10,647 bases of DNA, from the NCBI GenBank assembly GCA_007128085.1, contig SKYC01000272.1, positions 1 to 10,647 of the forward strand. The letters run 5' to 3'. A program made the position numbers and the translations under genes. The notes under the pieces were generated by a model. The model saw nothing but the letters and a program-made list of their open reading frames with translations, was not told where the DNA came from and did no database searches. This DNA is from Saprospiraceae bacterium. Its GTDB lineage: Bacteria > Bacteroidota > Bacteroidia > Chitinophagales > Saprospiraceae. Position 1 is the first letter of the stretch, and the number at the start of each line of letters is the position of its first letter. Shown here piece after piece: positions 1-6,322 of this stretch.

Positions 1-865
1 GATTGGAAGCCGCTATCTTAACGTAATCCAGCCCGGCATCGTCAAGCATTTTTCGGGACTCTTTGGCCAGGTAGGCCAGGTCTCCGCTGTCGAGGCGGAT
101 GCCCAACAATTTTTGCCCCCGCTCTTCCATTTCCCTGGCCACGGCAATGGCATTGGGCAGACCACTTTTAAGGGTATTGTAGGTATCTACCAACAACACG
201 CAATTTTCGGGTCGGTACCTGGCAAAATCCCTAAAGGCCTCCAATTCATCTTTATAACTCTGAACAAAAGAGTGTGCCATGGTGCCGGAGGCCTGCAAGC
301 CGAAATCGCGGGCAGCGCGCACATTGCTCGTGGCCGTGAATCCACCGATAACAGCTGCCCGGGCTGCGTAATAACCTGCGGGACCCTGTGCTCTTCGCAA
401 GCCGAAATCCACCAGTTGCGCTTCGCCGGCTACTTGCTGCATACGGCTGGCTTTGGTGGCGATGAGGGTTTGGAAGTTGAGAATATTCAACAATAGGGTT
501 TCCAGAATCTGGGCTTCAAGCAGAGTGGATTCTACTTGCAGTACCGGACGGTTTGGAAATACGATGTCCCCTTCGCGTGACGAAAAAATCCGGCCGTTAA
601 AGCGAAAGGATTCCAGGTACTTCAGGAATTCTTCGGAAAAACCGTTTTTACGCAAAAATGCGATGTCTTCCTGGTCGAAATGCAGGTTTTCAACCACCTC
701 GAGCAGCGTATCCAGGCCACAAAAAACAGCGTATCCTCCACCGAAGGGCAGTTTTCGAAAAAAGTAATCGAAGACGGCGGATTCACTCACCCTTTTCGTT
801 TCAAAGTACACCTGTGCCATGCTGAGCTGGTACAGGTCGGTATAAGTTGCGGTATAGCGTATCAC
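1..865 (-). CDS. pncB: Nicotinate phosphoribosyltransferase (NAPRTase), C-terminal part beyond window edge
   Basis: Makes nicotinate mononucleotide from nicotinate and PRPP, with ATP hydrolysis, in the Preiss-Handler NAD salvage pathway in the cytoplasm. The minus strand stays open from 865 to the left edge and gives 288 residues of a family that is usually about 400-490 long, so roughly the last third is missing. Visible family motifs are TDLYQLSMA (9-17), RKLPFGGGYAVF (37-48), FGLRRAQGP (154-162), GGFTATSN (174-181), GTMAHSFVQ (194-202, with His198 at the position of the phosphorylated catalytic histidine), DTYNTLKSG (227-235) and GIRLDSGDL (255-263). The start is GTG at 865: an in-frame TAA lies two codons upstream, and the protein then begins just before the conserved TDLY motif, as in relatives. 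GTG overlaps the TGA stop of the macrodomain gene (GTGA, 4 nt), so the pair is probably cotranscribed and translationally coupled. No frameshift is seen. Assignment is firm; the exact subfamily is not. Confidence 0.94.
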   Translation of the reverse strand, partial: MIRYTATYTDLYQLSMAQVYFETKRVSESAVFDYFFRKLPFGGGYAVFCGLDTLLEVVENLHFDQEDIAFLRKNGFSEEFLKYLESFRFNGRIFSSREGDIVFPNRPVLQVESTLLEAQILETLLLNILNFQTLIATKASRMQQVAGEAQLVDFGLRRAQGPAGYYAARAAVIGGFTATSNVRAARDFGLQASGTMAHSFVQSYKDELEAFRDFARYRPENCVLLVDTYNTLKSGLPNAIAVAREMEERGQKLLGIRLDSGDLAYLAKESRKMLDDAGLDYVKIAASN

Positions 866-1401
866 GATTTAAATTTTTGGTTCAGATAATTCTCATGCGC
901 CCTGTAGTCTCGGTTGGAAAACAACACCATGGCAATGCGTTTCAGCGATTTAAGACGGCCGGCATGGGCTGTGATGGTATCTATGGCGAGGGGAATGGCT
1001 TCCTCTATCGGGTAGCCAAAAGCACCGGTCGAAATGGCGGGAAAAGCGATGGAAGAAATTTCCTTTTTCTCCGCCAGCTTCAAAGCGTTTCGGTAACAGT
1101 CGGCCAGTAATTGATCTTCGGGTCGATCCACTCCATAGACCGGACCGAGGCAGTGAATGACGTATAGATTGGGAAGATTGTGCGCCCCCGTGATGACTGC
1201 TTCTCCCGGTTTAATAGGAGCCAAAGGGCGGCATTCCTTTTCCAAACCCGGTCCGGCAGCCCTGTGGATGGCGCCTGCCACCCCTCCACCCATGCGCAAT
1301 TGGGCATTGGCGGCATTGACCACCGCCTCTATATCTGATTGCTGAGCAATGTCTCCATTTCTCAGTTCCAGTTCAATTGCGTCGATTTTACAGGTGGTCA
1401 T
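862..1401 (-). CDS. Macrodomain protein, probable ADP-ribose-ester hydrolase / O-acetyl-ADP-ribose deacetylase
   Basis: A single macrodomain of 179 residues, the usual size for stand-alone bacterial members that bind ADP-ribose and remove O-acetyl or protein-linked ADP-ribose esters. Visible motifs are NGDI (15-18, Asp17 for adenine binding), VVNAAN (27-32, with the Asn used by catalytically active members), GGGVAGAIHRAAG (38-50, phosphate loop) and PAISTGAFGYP (121-131, second phosphate loop). No signal peptide or membrane segment, so it is cytoplasmic. ATG at 1401 is chosen because it sits a few residues before the first beta strand; the frame can be extended to a TTG at 1437, but those 12 residues do not look like part of the fold. 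Its stop overlaps the GTG start of pncB. Upstream, 1402-1578 contains no convincing terminator or exact TAnnTTTG box, so it may have its own weak promoter or be read through from gldE. Fold assignment is firm; the exact substrate is inferred. Confidence 0.9.
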   Translation of the reverse strand: MTTCKIDAIELELRNGDIAQQSDIEAVVNAANAQLRMGGGVAGAIHRAAGPGLEKECRPLAPIKPGEAVITGAHNLPNLYVIHCLGPVYGVDRPEDQLLADCYRNALKLAEKKEISSIAFPAISTGAFGYPIEEAIPLAIDTITAHAGRLKSLKRIAMVLFSNRDYRAHENYLNQKFKS

Positions 1402-1578
1402 GTCTATGGTTTTCGATGGTTGCTTATGACTCAACAAGATAGGATTTTTTGAACAAACAGCCGAATTTAATGGATGTTGAACCTCTCAAAAGTCTCTGCA
1501 TCCGGGGCGAAAAAGCCGGGGTCTATTGTGGGGAAATCAGATTTAAAAACCGATTCCGAATGAGAGTGAGTTGGGGGG

Positions 1579-2997
1579 TCAATAAAGAATGGAGACCTTG
1601 ACTTTTTCAATCCGTCGCTGAGTGACCGCCAGGGCTTTGAACTTAAAAGCGCCTACCGTTATTTCCTGTTCCTGTTTGGGCAATTTACCCAGGAGTTCCA
1701 GTATGAGGCCGGCAATGGTATCCGACTCGCCGCGTATGTTATCAAAGGTATTGGTATCAATGGACATAATTCTGCAGACGTCGTTGAGTTGGGTTTTACC
1801 TTCAAAAATGAAATTGCGGTTGTCCAGTTTTACAAAATCGTGTTCCTCGTCGGCGTCGAATTCGTCTCTGATTTCCCCGATTACTTCCTCCATGATGTCT
1901 TCCAGTGTCACTATGCCTGAGCAACCGCCGTATTCATCGACTACAATGCCCATGTGCAGACGCTTTTGCTGAAACTCTTTCAGCAGCTCGTTGATCTTTT
2001 TATTTTCCGTTACGTAAATCAAATTACTTCTGATGAGCTCCTGCCACTCGGACTGATTGCCCTTTTCTATTTTTCCCACCAGATCTTTGATGTAGAGCAG
2101 GCCGACGAGGTTGTCCATATCGTCTTTGTAAACGGGAAGTCTGGAGTAACCGGATTCTCGGATGATGTCGAACACCTGATCCAATTCAGCGGAAAAATCA
2201 ACCCCTACGACATTGACTCTAGGCGTCATGATTTGTTTGACGTAAACGTCTCCGAATTTAACAATGCTTTTGAGGATGTCCACTTCCGATTCGGAGTCCA
2301 TATCGTGGCTGACTGTCAGGTCAATGGCTCTGTCAATTTCTTCTTTGCGGGTAACGGTGTCACCACTCATGCGGTTGGACGAGATTCTTCGCTCCATTTT
2401 ATTGGACCAGCGTACGAGTAATTTTGAAAATGGCCACAGCAGATTTTTGAAAAAGTTGAGCGGATGGGCCATCAGACGCGCCAATTTGAGGTTGTTGACC
2501 TTGGCGTAAACCTTTGGAGTGACTTCGCCCAGTACAACCAGTAAAAAGGTAACTCCTGCGATGGTGACGAAAAAGTTGAAACCCCTGGTCAGTGAAGGGA
2601 TATACACTTCCAATGCGGGTATCCACTCTGCCAGGTGGAGGGACCACTGTTGAAAGGTGGTTTCCGGAATGGTTCGCCAAAGGATGAAGTCTGAGAGTAC
2701 AACTATGGCAATATTGATGAAATTATTCAAGATCAAAATGGTTGCCAGTAGCGTTCGGGGGGTTTCTTTGAGTTTGAGAATTTTTGAGGAAATCGCGTCG
2801 TAATTCTCACTTTTTAGATCGGCAATTTGCTTGGGGCTGAGGGAAAAATATGCGACCTCTGATCCGGAAACAAGTCCGGAACAAAACAACAAAATGAGGA
2901 GAAGTAAAAGGGGTATGGCCATTTCAAACCCCAATGGAGCGGCAAGAAAAATTGCTCCTAAAGCCAATTGTCCGGGATCGGGAGGTTCAGGGTCCAA
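1579..2997 (-). CDS. gldE: GldE, gliding-motility-associated membrane protein with CBS domains (CorC/HlyC family)
   Basis: A 472-residue inner-membrane protein of the DUF21-CBS-CorC_HlyC family. Membrane segments appear near residues 27-45, 84-104 and 138-160 and form the DUF21 part. Then come IMTPR (256-260) opening a CBS pair, SGYSRLPVY (282-290), the hallmark VVDEYGG (352-358) with GIVTLEDIMEE (361-371), and a C-terminal CorC_HlyC domain (about 385-470). In Flavobacterium johnsoniae gldE lies next to gldD and its overexpression suppresses some gld defects; relatives are linked to Mg/Co efflux. The gene follows ssb by 34 nt, the order seen in other Bacteroidota, which supports GldE over a generic CorC. 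The start is TTG at 2997: an in-frame TAA lies three codons upstream, and an acidic, proline-rich N-terminus (DPEPPDP) precedes the membrane part. ATG at 2922 (residue 26) is an alternative that keeps the first helix. gldD is not the next gene here. Confidence 0.9.
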   Translation of the reverse strand: MDPEPPDPGQLALGAIFLAAPLGFEMAIPLLLLLILLFCSGLVSGSEVAYFSLSPKQIADLKSENYDAISSKILKLKETPRTLLATILILNNFINIAIVVLSDFILWRTIPETTFQQWSLHLAEWIPALEVYIPSLTRGFNFFVTIAGVTFLLVVLGEVTPKVYAKVNNLKLARLMAHPLNFFKNLLWPFSKLLVRWSNKMERRISSNRMSGDTVTRKEEIDRAIDLTVSHDMDSESEVDILKSIVKFGDVYVKQIMTPRVNVVGVDFSAELDQVFDIIRESGYSRLPVYKDDMDNLVGLLYIKDLVGKIEKGNQSEWQELIRSNLIYVTENKKINELLKEFQQKRLHMGIVVDEYGGCSGIVTLEDIMEEVIGEIRDEFDADEEHDFVKLDNRNFIFEGKTQLNDVCRIMSIDTNTFDNIRGESDTIAGLILELLGKLPKQEQEITVGAFKFKALAVTQRRIEKVKVSILY

Positions 2998-3031
2998 GTT
3001 GTTTTAATTTTGGTAAAAAAAAGAGCGGGTC

Positions 3032-3484
3032 TTAAAAGGGCAGATCGTCCTCTTCTCCACCATTGGTTTTGTCGTTATCCTGACCTTGATCTGAATGGTC
3101 AGATCCGGGGTCGCTCTCCGCTGTGGGGAAGCCATCGCCTTCCGTTTTTGAAGACCGCTCTACGCGCTCCATTGTTTTCAGTGTATAGGCTACTACATCG
3201 GTGACATAGCGTTCAATTCCTTCGCTGTCCTGATACTTTCTGTGGGTGATTTTACCTTCGACAAATACCAGACTTCCTTTTTTTAGGTCTCTTTCGGCCT
3301 TATCTGCAAGGCCTCTCCATGCCACGATATCGTGCCATTCGGTCTTTTGTTGCCACTCACCGTTTCTGTCTTTGTAGTTCTCATTGGTAGCTATGGGAAA
3401 TCGAGCCACACTGACTCCGCTTTCCAGTGTTCTGATTTCAGGGTCTTTTCCCAGGTTTCCTATCAAAATTACCTTGTTGTACAT
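3032..3484 (-). CDS. ssb: Single-stranded DNA-binding protein
   Basis: A 150-residue SSB that coats single-stranded DNA during replication, recombination and repair, probably as a homotetramer. The N-terminal OB fold (about 1-105) begins MYNKVILIGNLGKDPEIR and carries the typical TEWHDIVAWRGLADKAERDLKKG stretch in two parts (48-60 and 61-70) and the VEGKITHRKY strand (75-84). Next comes a short acidic, polar linker (about 110-143), and the protein ends in EEDDLPF, the acidic tip that docks SSB partner proteins. The linker is rich in Asp, Ser and Glu and lacks the Gly/Gln-rich repeats of enterobacterial SSB, which is common in this phylum. ATG start at 3484 is clear. mutY ends 10 nt upstream and gldE follows after 34 nt, so cotranscription is likely and joins two DNA-maintenance genes. 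Confidence 0.96.
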   Translation of the reverse strand: MYNKVILIGNLGKDPEIRTLESGVSVARFPIATNENYKDRNGEWQQKTEWHDIVAWRGLADKAERDLKKGSLVFVEGKITHRKYQDSEGIERYVTDVVAYTLKTMERVERSSKTEGDGFPTAESDPGSDHSDQGQDNDKTNGGEEDDLPF

Positions 3485-3494
3485 GATGTGTCTT

Positions 3495-4562
3495 TTATCT
3501 GTTATCTGTAAAGATATGAAAATATTTTTTCATCAGACGGTGAAAGGCAAATTTCGGAAAGTTTTCGTAATTGACCAAGGTCAGTTGATCCTTTTTTAAT
3601 TCCGTAAAATCGGGCACTTCTACCCGGTAAAAATTGGCCGTGACAGCTCTGTGGGTGAGTTGGTGTTTGATCTGAACGGGCTCATGAGCGCTAAAAATTT
3701 TCAGTTTAAAGTGATCGTTCAGGTGGGTTTTTAAATCCTCTCTATCCGGCAGCCTTGGAAATTCGTAAAGACCGGGCCAAATCCCTTCGGTCGGTCGCCT
3801 GTGTATGAGTGTTTGCTTTCCGTTGGTGATGTGGAGGTAGGTAATGGCCCATTTCTTTTTGGCTGTTTTTTTCTTTTTCAGAGGAAGCTGTGCTACAGAA
3901 CCGGACAGATAGGCCCCACACTGGCTATTCAAGGGGCAATGGTCACAGAGTGGGTTTGCGGGTTTGCAAACGGTGGCACCAAAGTCCATGATGGCCTGGT
4001 TAAATTTAGCGGGATGGTCGCGGTCGATAAGTTCATTGGCCAGTTTTTCAAATTCTTTTCGACCACGGCTGTTATCGGTGGGCAAATAAATTTCAAAAAA
4101 GCGGGCGAGGAGGCGAAATACATTGCCGTCAAGAACGGCATGGGGCAAACCCAGAGCAAATGAAGTAATGGCCGCTGCAGTGTATGGACCCACTCCGGGA
4201 AGATCCAACCAGTCATCGTAATGCCGGGGAAATACACCGTCCTTCTCGAACTGAATGACCTTTGCTGCCCGGTGGAGATTTTTTGCCCGGTGGTAATAAC
4301 CGAGTCCCTGCCAATACCTCATCACCTCTTCCTCTGGCGCTTCTGCCAGGGATTTGAGATCGGGAAATTGCCCGACAAAGCGTTCAAAATAAGGAACCAC
4401 CTGGTCGGCGCGGGTTTGCTGCAGCATAATTTCTGACAACCAAATAGAGTAAATATCGGCATTGGCCTTCCAGGGAAGGGGGCGGTCATCCGGATGGTAC
4501 CACTCCATGAGTTGTTCTCTGAAAAAAAGTCGATTTTGTCGATTGGATTTTATTGTTTCCAT
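3495..4562 (-). CDS. mutY: A/G-specific adenine DNA glycosylase MutY
   Basis: Removes adenine mispaired with 8-oxoguanine or guanine in base-excision repair. The 355-residue length is usual for full two-domain MutY. Visible are WLSEIMLQQT (41-50, with catalytic Glu44), the helix-hairpin-helix LPGVGPYTAAAI (121-132), VLDGNVFR (143-150, with catalytic Asp145), and the four iron-sulfur cysteines Cys199, Cys206, Cys209 and Cys215 in the C-X6-C-X2-C-X5-C pattern. A basic linker (KKKKTAKKK, 229-237) leads to the Nudix-like C-terminal domain that recognises 8-oxoguanine, with HQLTH (300-304) at the position of the FSH loop. All catalytic and cluster residues are present, so the enzyme should be active. 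ATG start at 4562. The dehydrogenase gene ends 24 nt upstream and ssb starts 10 nt downstream; the mutY-ssb-gldE order is recurrent in Bacteroidota. Confidence 0.97.
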   Translation of the reverse strand: METIKSNRQNRLFFREQLMEWYHPDDRPLPWKANADIYSIWLSEIMLQQTRADQVVPYFERFVGQFPDLKSLAEAPEEEVMRYWQGLGYYHRAKNLHRAAKVIQFEKDGVFPRHYDDWLDLPGVGPYTAAAITSFALGLPHAVLDGNVFRLLARFFEIYLPTDNSRGRKEFEKLANELIDRDHPAKFNQAIMDFGATVCKPANPLCDHCPLNSQCGAYLSGSVAQLPLKKKKTAKKKWAITYLHITNGKQTLIHRRPTEGIWPGLYEFPRLPDREDLKTHLNDHFKLKIFSAHEPVQIKHQLTHRAVTANFYRVEVPDFTELKKDQLTLVNYENFPKFAFHRLMKKYFHIFTDNR

Positions 4563-4586
4563 GCTTTGATTCGAGGGTGAAACAAA

Positions 4587-5423
4587 TTATAGGGGATAAC
4601 CATTATTGCGCAGCAACTGCTCGCTGACTTCCCAGAGTTTTTTGGCTTTTTGATCGTCCCGCGCTTTAGAAGAGGGAGTTTTTACCTTTTTGTTTTTGAA
4701 ATACTTACCGCTCTCCCGGTCGATCTGTTGATCGGTGGCCAGAAAAACGGAGGTGGCCGCTCCTTTTTCGGAGGAAATCATCAGGAAGCTGAAGACATTT
4801 ACCAACATACCCAGCAGCCCGCGAACGGGGGAAAAGAAATTGGTTTTCACCACACCCGGATGAAGGGCAAAAGAACTCAATCCCTTGTCATTGTATCGCC
4901 TGTGCAACTCCCGGGTAAAGTAGATATTGCAGAGTTTTCCGTCACCGTACGTTTTCCAGCTGTGGTATTTACTCTCTGCCTGCAGGTCTTCAAAATTTAA
5001 GTTTCCGTACTTGTGGGCTTCAGATGACACGTTGATGATCCGCGCCCCACCTCGCAACAACAGATCCATCACACTGAGGGTGAGGGCAAAGTGACCGAGA
5101 TGGTTGACGCCAAAGGTCTTTTCAAAGCCGTCTTTGGTGGTTTCTCTTTTGGTGAAGATTCCACCGGCATTGTTGATCAATACGTCAATGGAATCCAATT
5201 GTTCTTTTAGGTTTTGAGCGGCTTTATGGACGCTTGACAACTCAGCGAGGTCGCAGTGGATATATTCGATCTCCTTTGGAAGTTGACCCTCGTCCTTCAG
5301 CTCCTTCGCGCGGTCTGTATTTCTGATCAATCCGATGACGCGGTGACCTATTTCATTCAGCTTTCGCGCAGTTTCCAACCCTATCCCGGAGGTGATTCCG
5401 GTAATTACTATGGTATGATTCAT
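4587..5423 (-). CDS. Short-chain dehydrogenase/reductase (retinol-dehydrogenase-like SDR)
   Basis: A 278-residue classical-type SDR with a Rossmann fold and no signal peptide; it should use NAD(P)H to reduce or oxidise a carbonyl/alcohol. Motifs: TGITSGIG (8-15, cofactor loop), CDLAE (57-61, adenine contact), INNAG (83-87), VNHLGHF (106-112, with Asn of the catalytic tetrad), NVSS (131-134, catalytic Ser), Y159-GDG-K163 (YxxxK active site) and HPGVVKT (188-194). Arg34 after the second strand hints at NADP(H) preference. Overall pattern and length recall the RDH11-14/WWOX-like branch; the substrate cannot be read from the sequence. The C-terminal part (241-262) is lysine-rich. ATG start at 5423, at the divergent boundary with the plus-strand thiol-protein gene. 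It is the first gene of the likely SDR-mutY-ssb-gldE operon, with 24 nt to mutY; no functional link to DNA repair is evident, so it may simply supply the shared promoter region. Confidence 0.88.
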   Translation of the reverse strand: MNHTIVITGITSGIGLETARKLNEIGHRVIGLIRNTDRAKELKDEGQLPKEIEYIHCDLAELSSVHKAAQNLKEQLDSIDVLINNAGGIFTKRETTKDGFEKTFGVNHLGHFALTLSVMDLLLRGGARIINVSSEAHKYGNLNFEDLQAESKYHSWKTYGDGKLCNIYFTRELHRRYNDKGLSSFALHPGVVKTNFFSPVRGLLGMLVNVFSFLMISSEKGAATSVFLATDQQIDRESGKYFKNKKVKTPSSKARDDQKAKKLWEVSEQLLRNNGYPL

Positions 5424-5578
5424 GGTGATCTAACAGCTGTGGCAGGTAAAATGTTAACCCGGGTGTGAAGTCCGATTGATTGGCGAATGAGTTGCTGACG
5501 GAACCGAGCCGGGCAGGGAATGACAGGCCCGGGATTGGGTAACACGAGCCGTTATGCCAAAAAACCGCGGACAAGTCG

Positions 5579-5586
5579 TAAATTTG
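5579..5586 (+). promoter_or_regulatory. Bacteroidota-type -7 box (TAAATTTG) upstream of the DsbA-like gene
   Basis: TAAATTTG matches the TAnnTTTG -7 consensus of the Bacteroidota primary sigma factor exactly. It ends 27 nt before the ATG at 5614, which gives a leader of about 20 nt that is A/T-rich (AATTTAAATAAAAAATC), typical for the phylum. No TTG is found at the usual -33 distance (around 5556-5560), so the promoter may be weak or activator-dependent. The match could be chance in AT-rich DNA. Confidence 0.42.
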
Positions 5587-5613
5587 CAGTAGAATTTAAA
5601 TAAAAAATCAACC

Positions 5614-6312
5614 ATGATAAAGATACTGGGATTGCTATCGTTTTTAGTATTACTCAATAGCCTGGAGATGCAAGCACAAAATGAAAAATTGTACTACGCC
5701 TTTGACCCGCTTTGCGGATGGTGTTTTGGTTTCAGCCCCGAATTTGAAAAGCTGTACGAAGAGTACGGCGACGAGTTGGAATTCGAAGTCATTTCGGGAG
5801 GAATGGTCACCGGGGATCGCGTGGGTCCGATAGGTGAAACGGCTCCGTACATAAAGGAGGCCTACAAAACGGTGGAGCAAAGCTCCGGTGTAGAGTTTGG
5901 CCGGGCCTTTCTGGATCATTTATTCCACGACGGCAGCCATGTATTTTCCTCCATTGAACCATCCATAGCACTGGCCGTGGTCAAGGAATTAAAACCCGGA
6001 GAGCAGGTTCGCTTTGCCTCGTATTTACACCGCGCGGTATACGTCGACGGATTGCCTCCGGTAGAGTTTGAATCCTATGTTTCCTACGCAGAAAAAATAG
6101 GCATCGACCGGGAGACCTTTTTGGAATACTGCGGCAAAGACGAGATGCGAGAGCGTGCCGAGGCCGATTTCCAGCGGTCTTCAGATCTCGGAGTCGACGG
6201 TTTCCCGACGATTTTATACTCCGACGGAGGCGAACTGCAAATCATCAGCCGTGGCTACACTTCAGCCAGGGAAGTGAGCAGGCGATTGAATGCAGTGCGC
6301 CGAGGCCGTTAA
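5614..6312 (+). CDS. Exported DsbA-family thiol oxidoreductase (CGWC motif)
   Basis: A 232-residue thioredoxin-fold protein with a helical insertion, of the DsbA/FrnE/SpxH-like group. Residues 1-21 form a signal peptide (MIKI, then LGLLSFLVLL, then MQA-Q), so it should act in the periplasm or at the outer face of the inner membrane. The mature part opens with a strand leading to DPLCGWCFGFSPE (31-43); Cys34 and Cys37 form the CxxC active site, and the cis-proline loop is GFPT (196-199, Pro198). The segment EVISGGMVTG (58-67) and the helical region 75-185 match DsbA-like proteins with a (D)P-x-C-x-W-C-x-G-F active site. A third cysteine, Cys173, is isolated. The function is probably dithiol-disulfide exchange, oxidase or isomerase; partner and direction are unknown, and no DsbB/DsbD gene is nearby. 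The gene is divergent from the SDR operon and convergent with htpG (10 nt between stops), so it is monocistronic. Confidence 0.85.
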   Translation: MIKILGLLSFLVLLNSLEMQAQNEKLYYAFDPLCGWCFGFSPEFEKLYEEYGDELEFEVISGGMVTGDRVGPIGETAPYIKEAYKTVEQSSGVEFGRAFLDHLFHDGSHVFSSIEPSIALAVVKELKPGEQVRFASYLHRAVYVDGLPPVEFESYVSYAEKIGIDRETFLEYCGKDEMRERAEADFQRSSDLGVDGFPTILYSDGGELQIISRGYTSAREVSRRLNAVRRGR

Positions 6313-6322
6313 AAAGCATCCG

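Noticed and set aside
113..1110. Several plus-strand frames opposite pncB and the macrodomain gene.
   Set aside because: All are shadows of the minus-strand genes, whose family motifs are intact over the same bases.
1501..1557. Possible gldE terminator in the gap before the macrodomain gene (arms 1532-1538 and 1552-1557; repeated CCGGGG nearby).
   Set aside because: The stem has a bulge and a 13-nt loop, and no T tract follows on the minus strand; the CCGGGG copies are direct, not inverted.
1954..2421. Plus-strand frame of 155 codons opposite gldE.
   Set aside because: Shadow of the CBS-domain coding region on the minus strand.
5509..5532. Inverted CCGGGC / GCCCGG with a 12-nt spacer in the divergent region, near two CCCGGG palindromes.
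   Set aside because: The arms are short, there is no T tract, and the site is not aligned with a promoter; probably chance in a GC-rich stretch.
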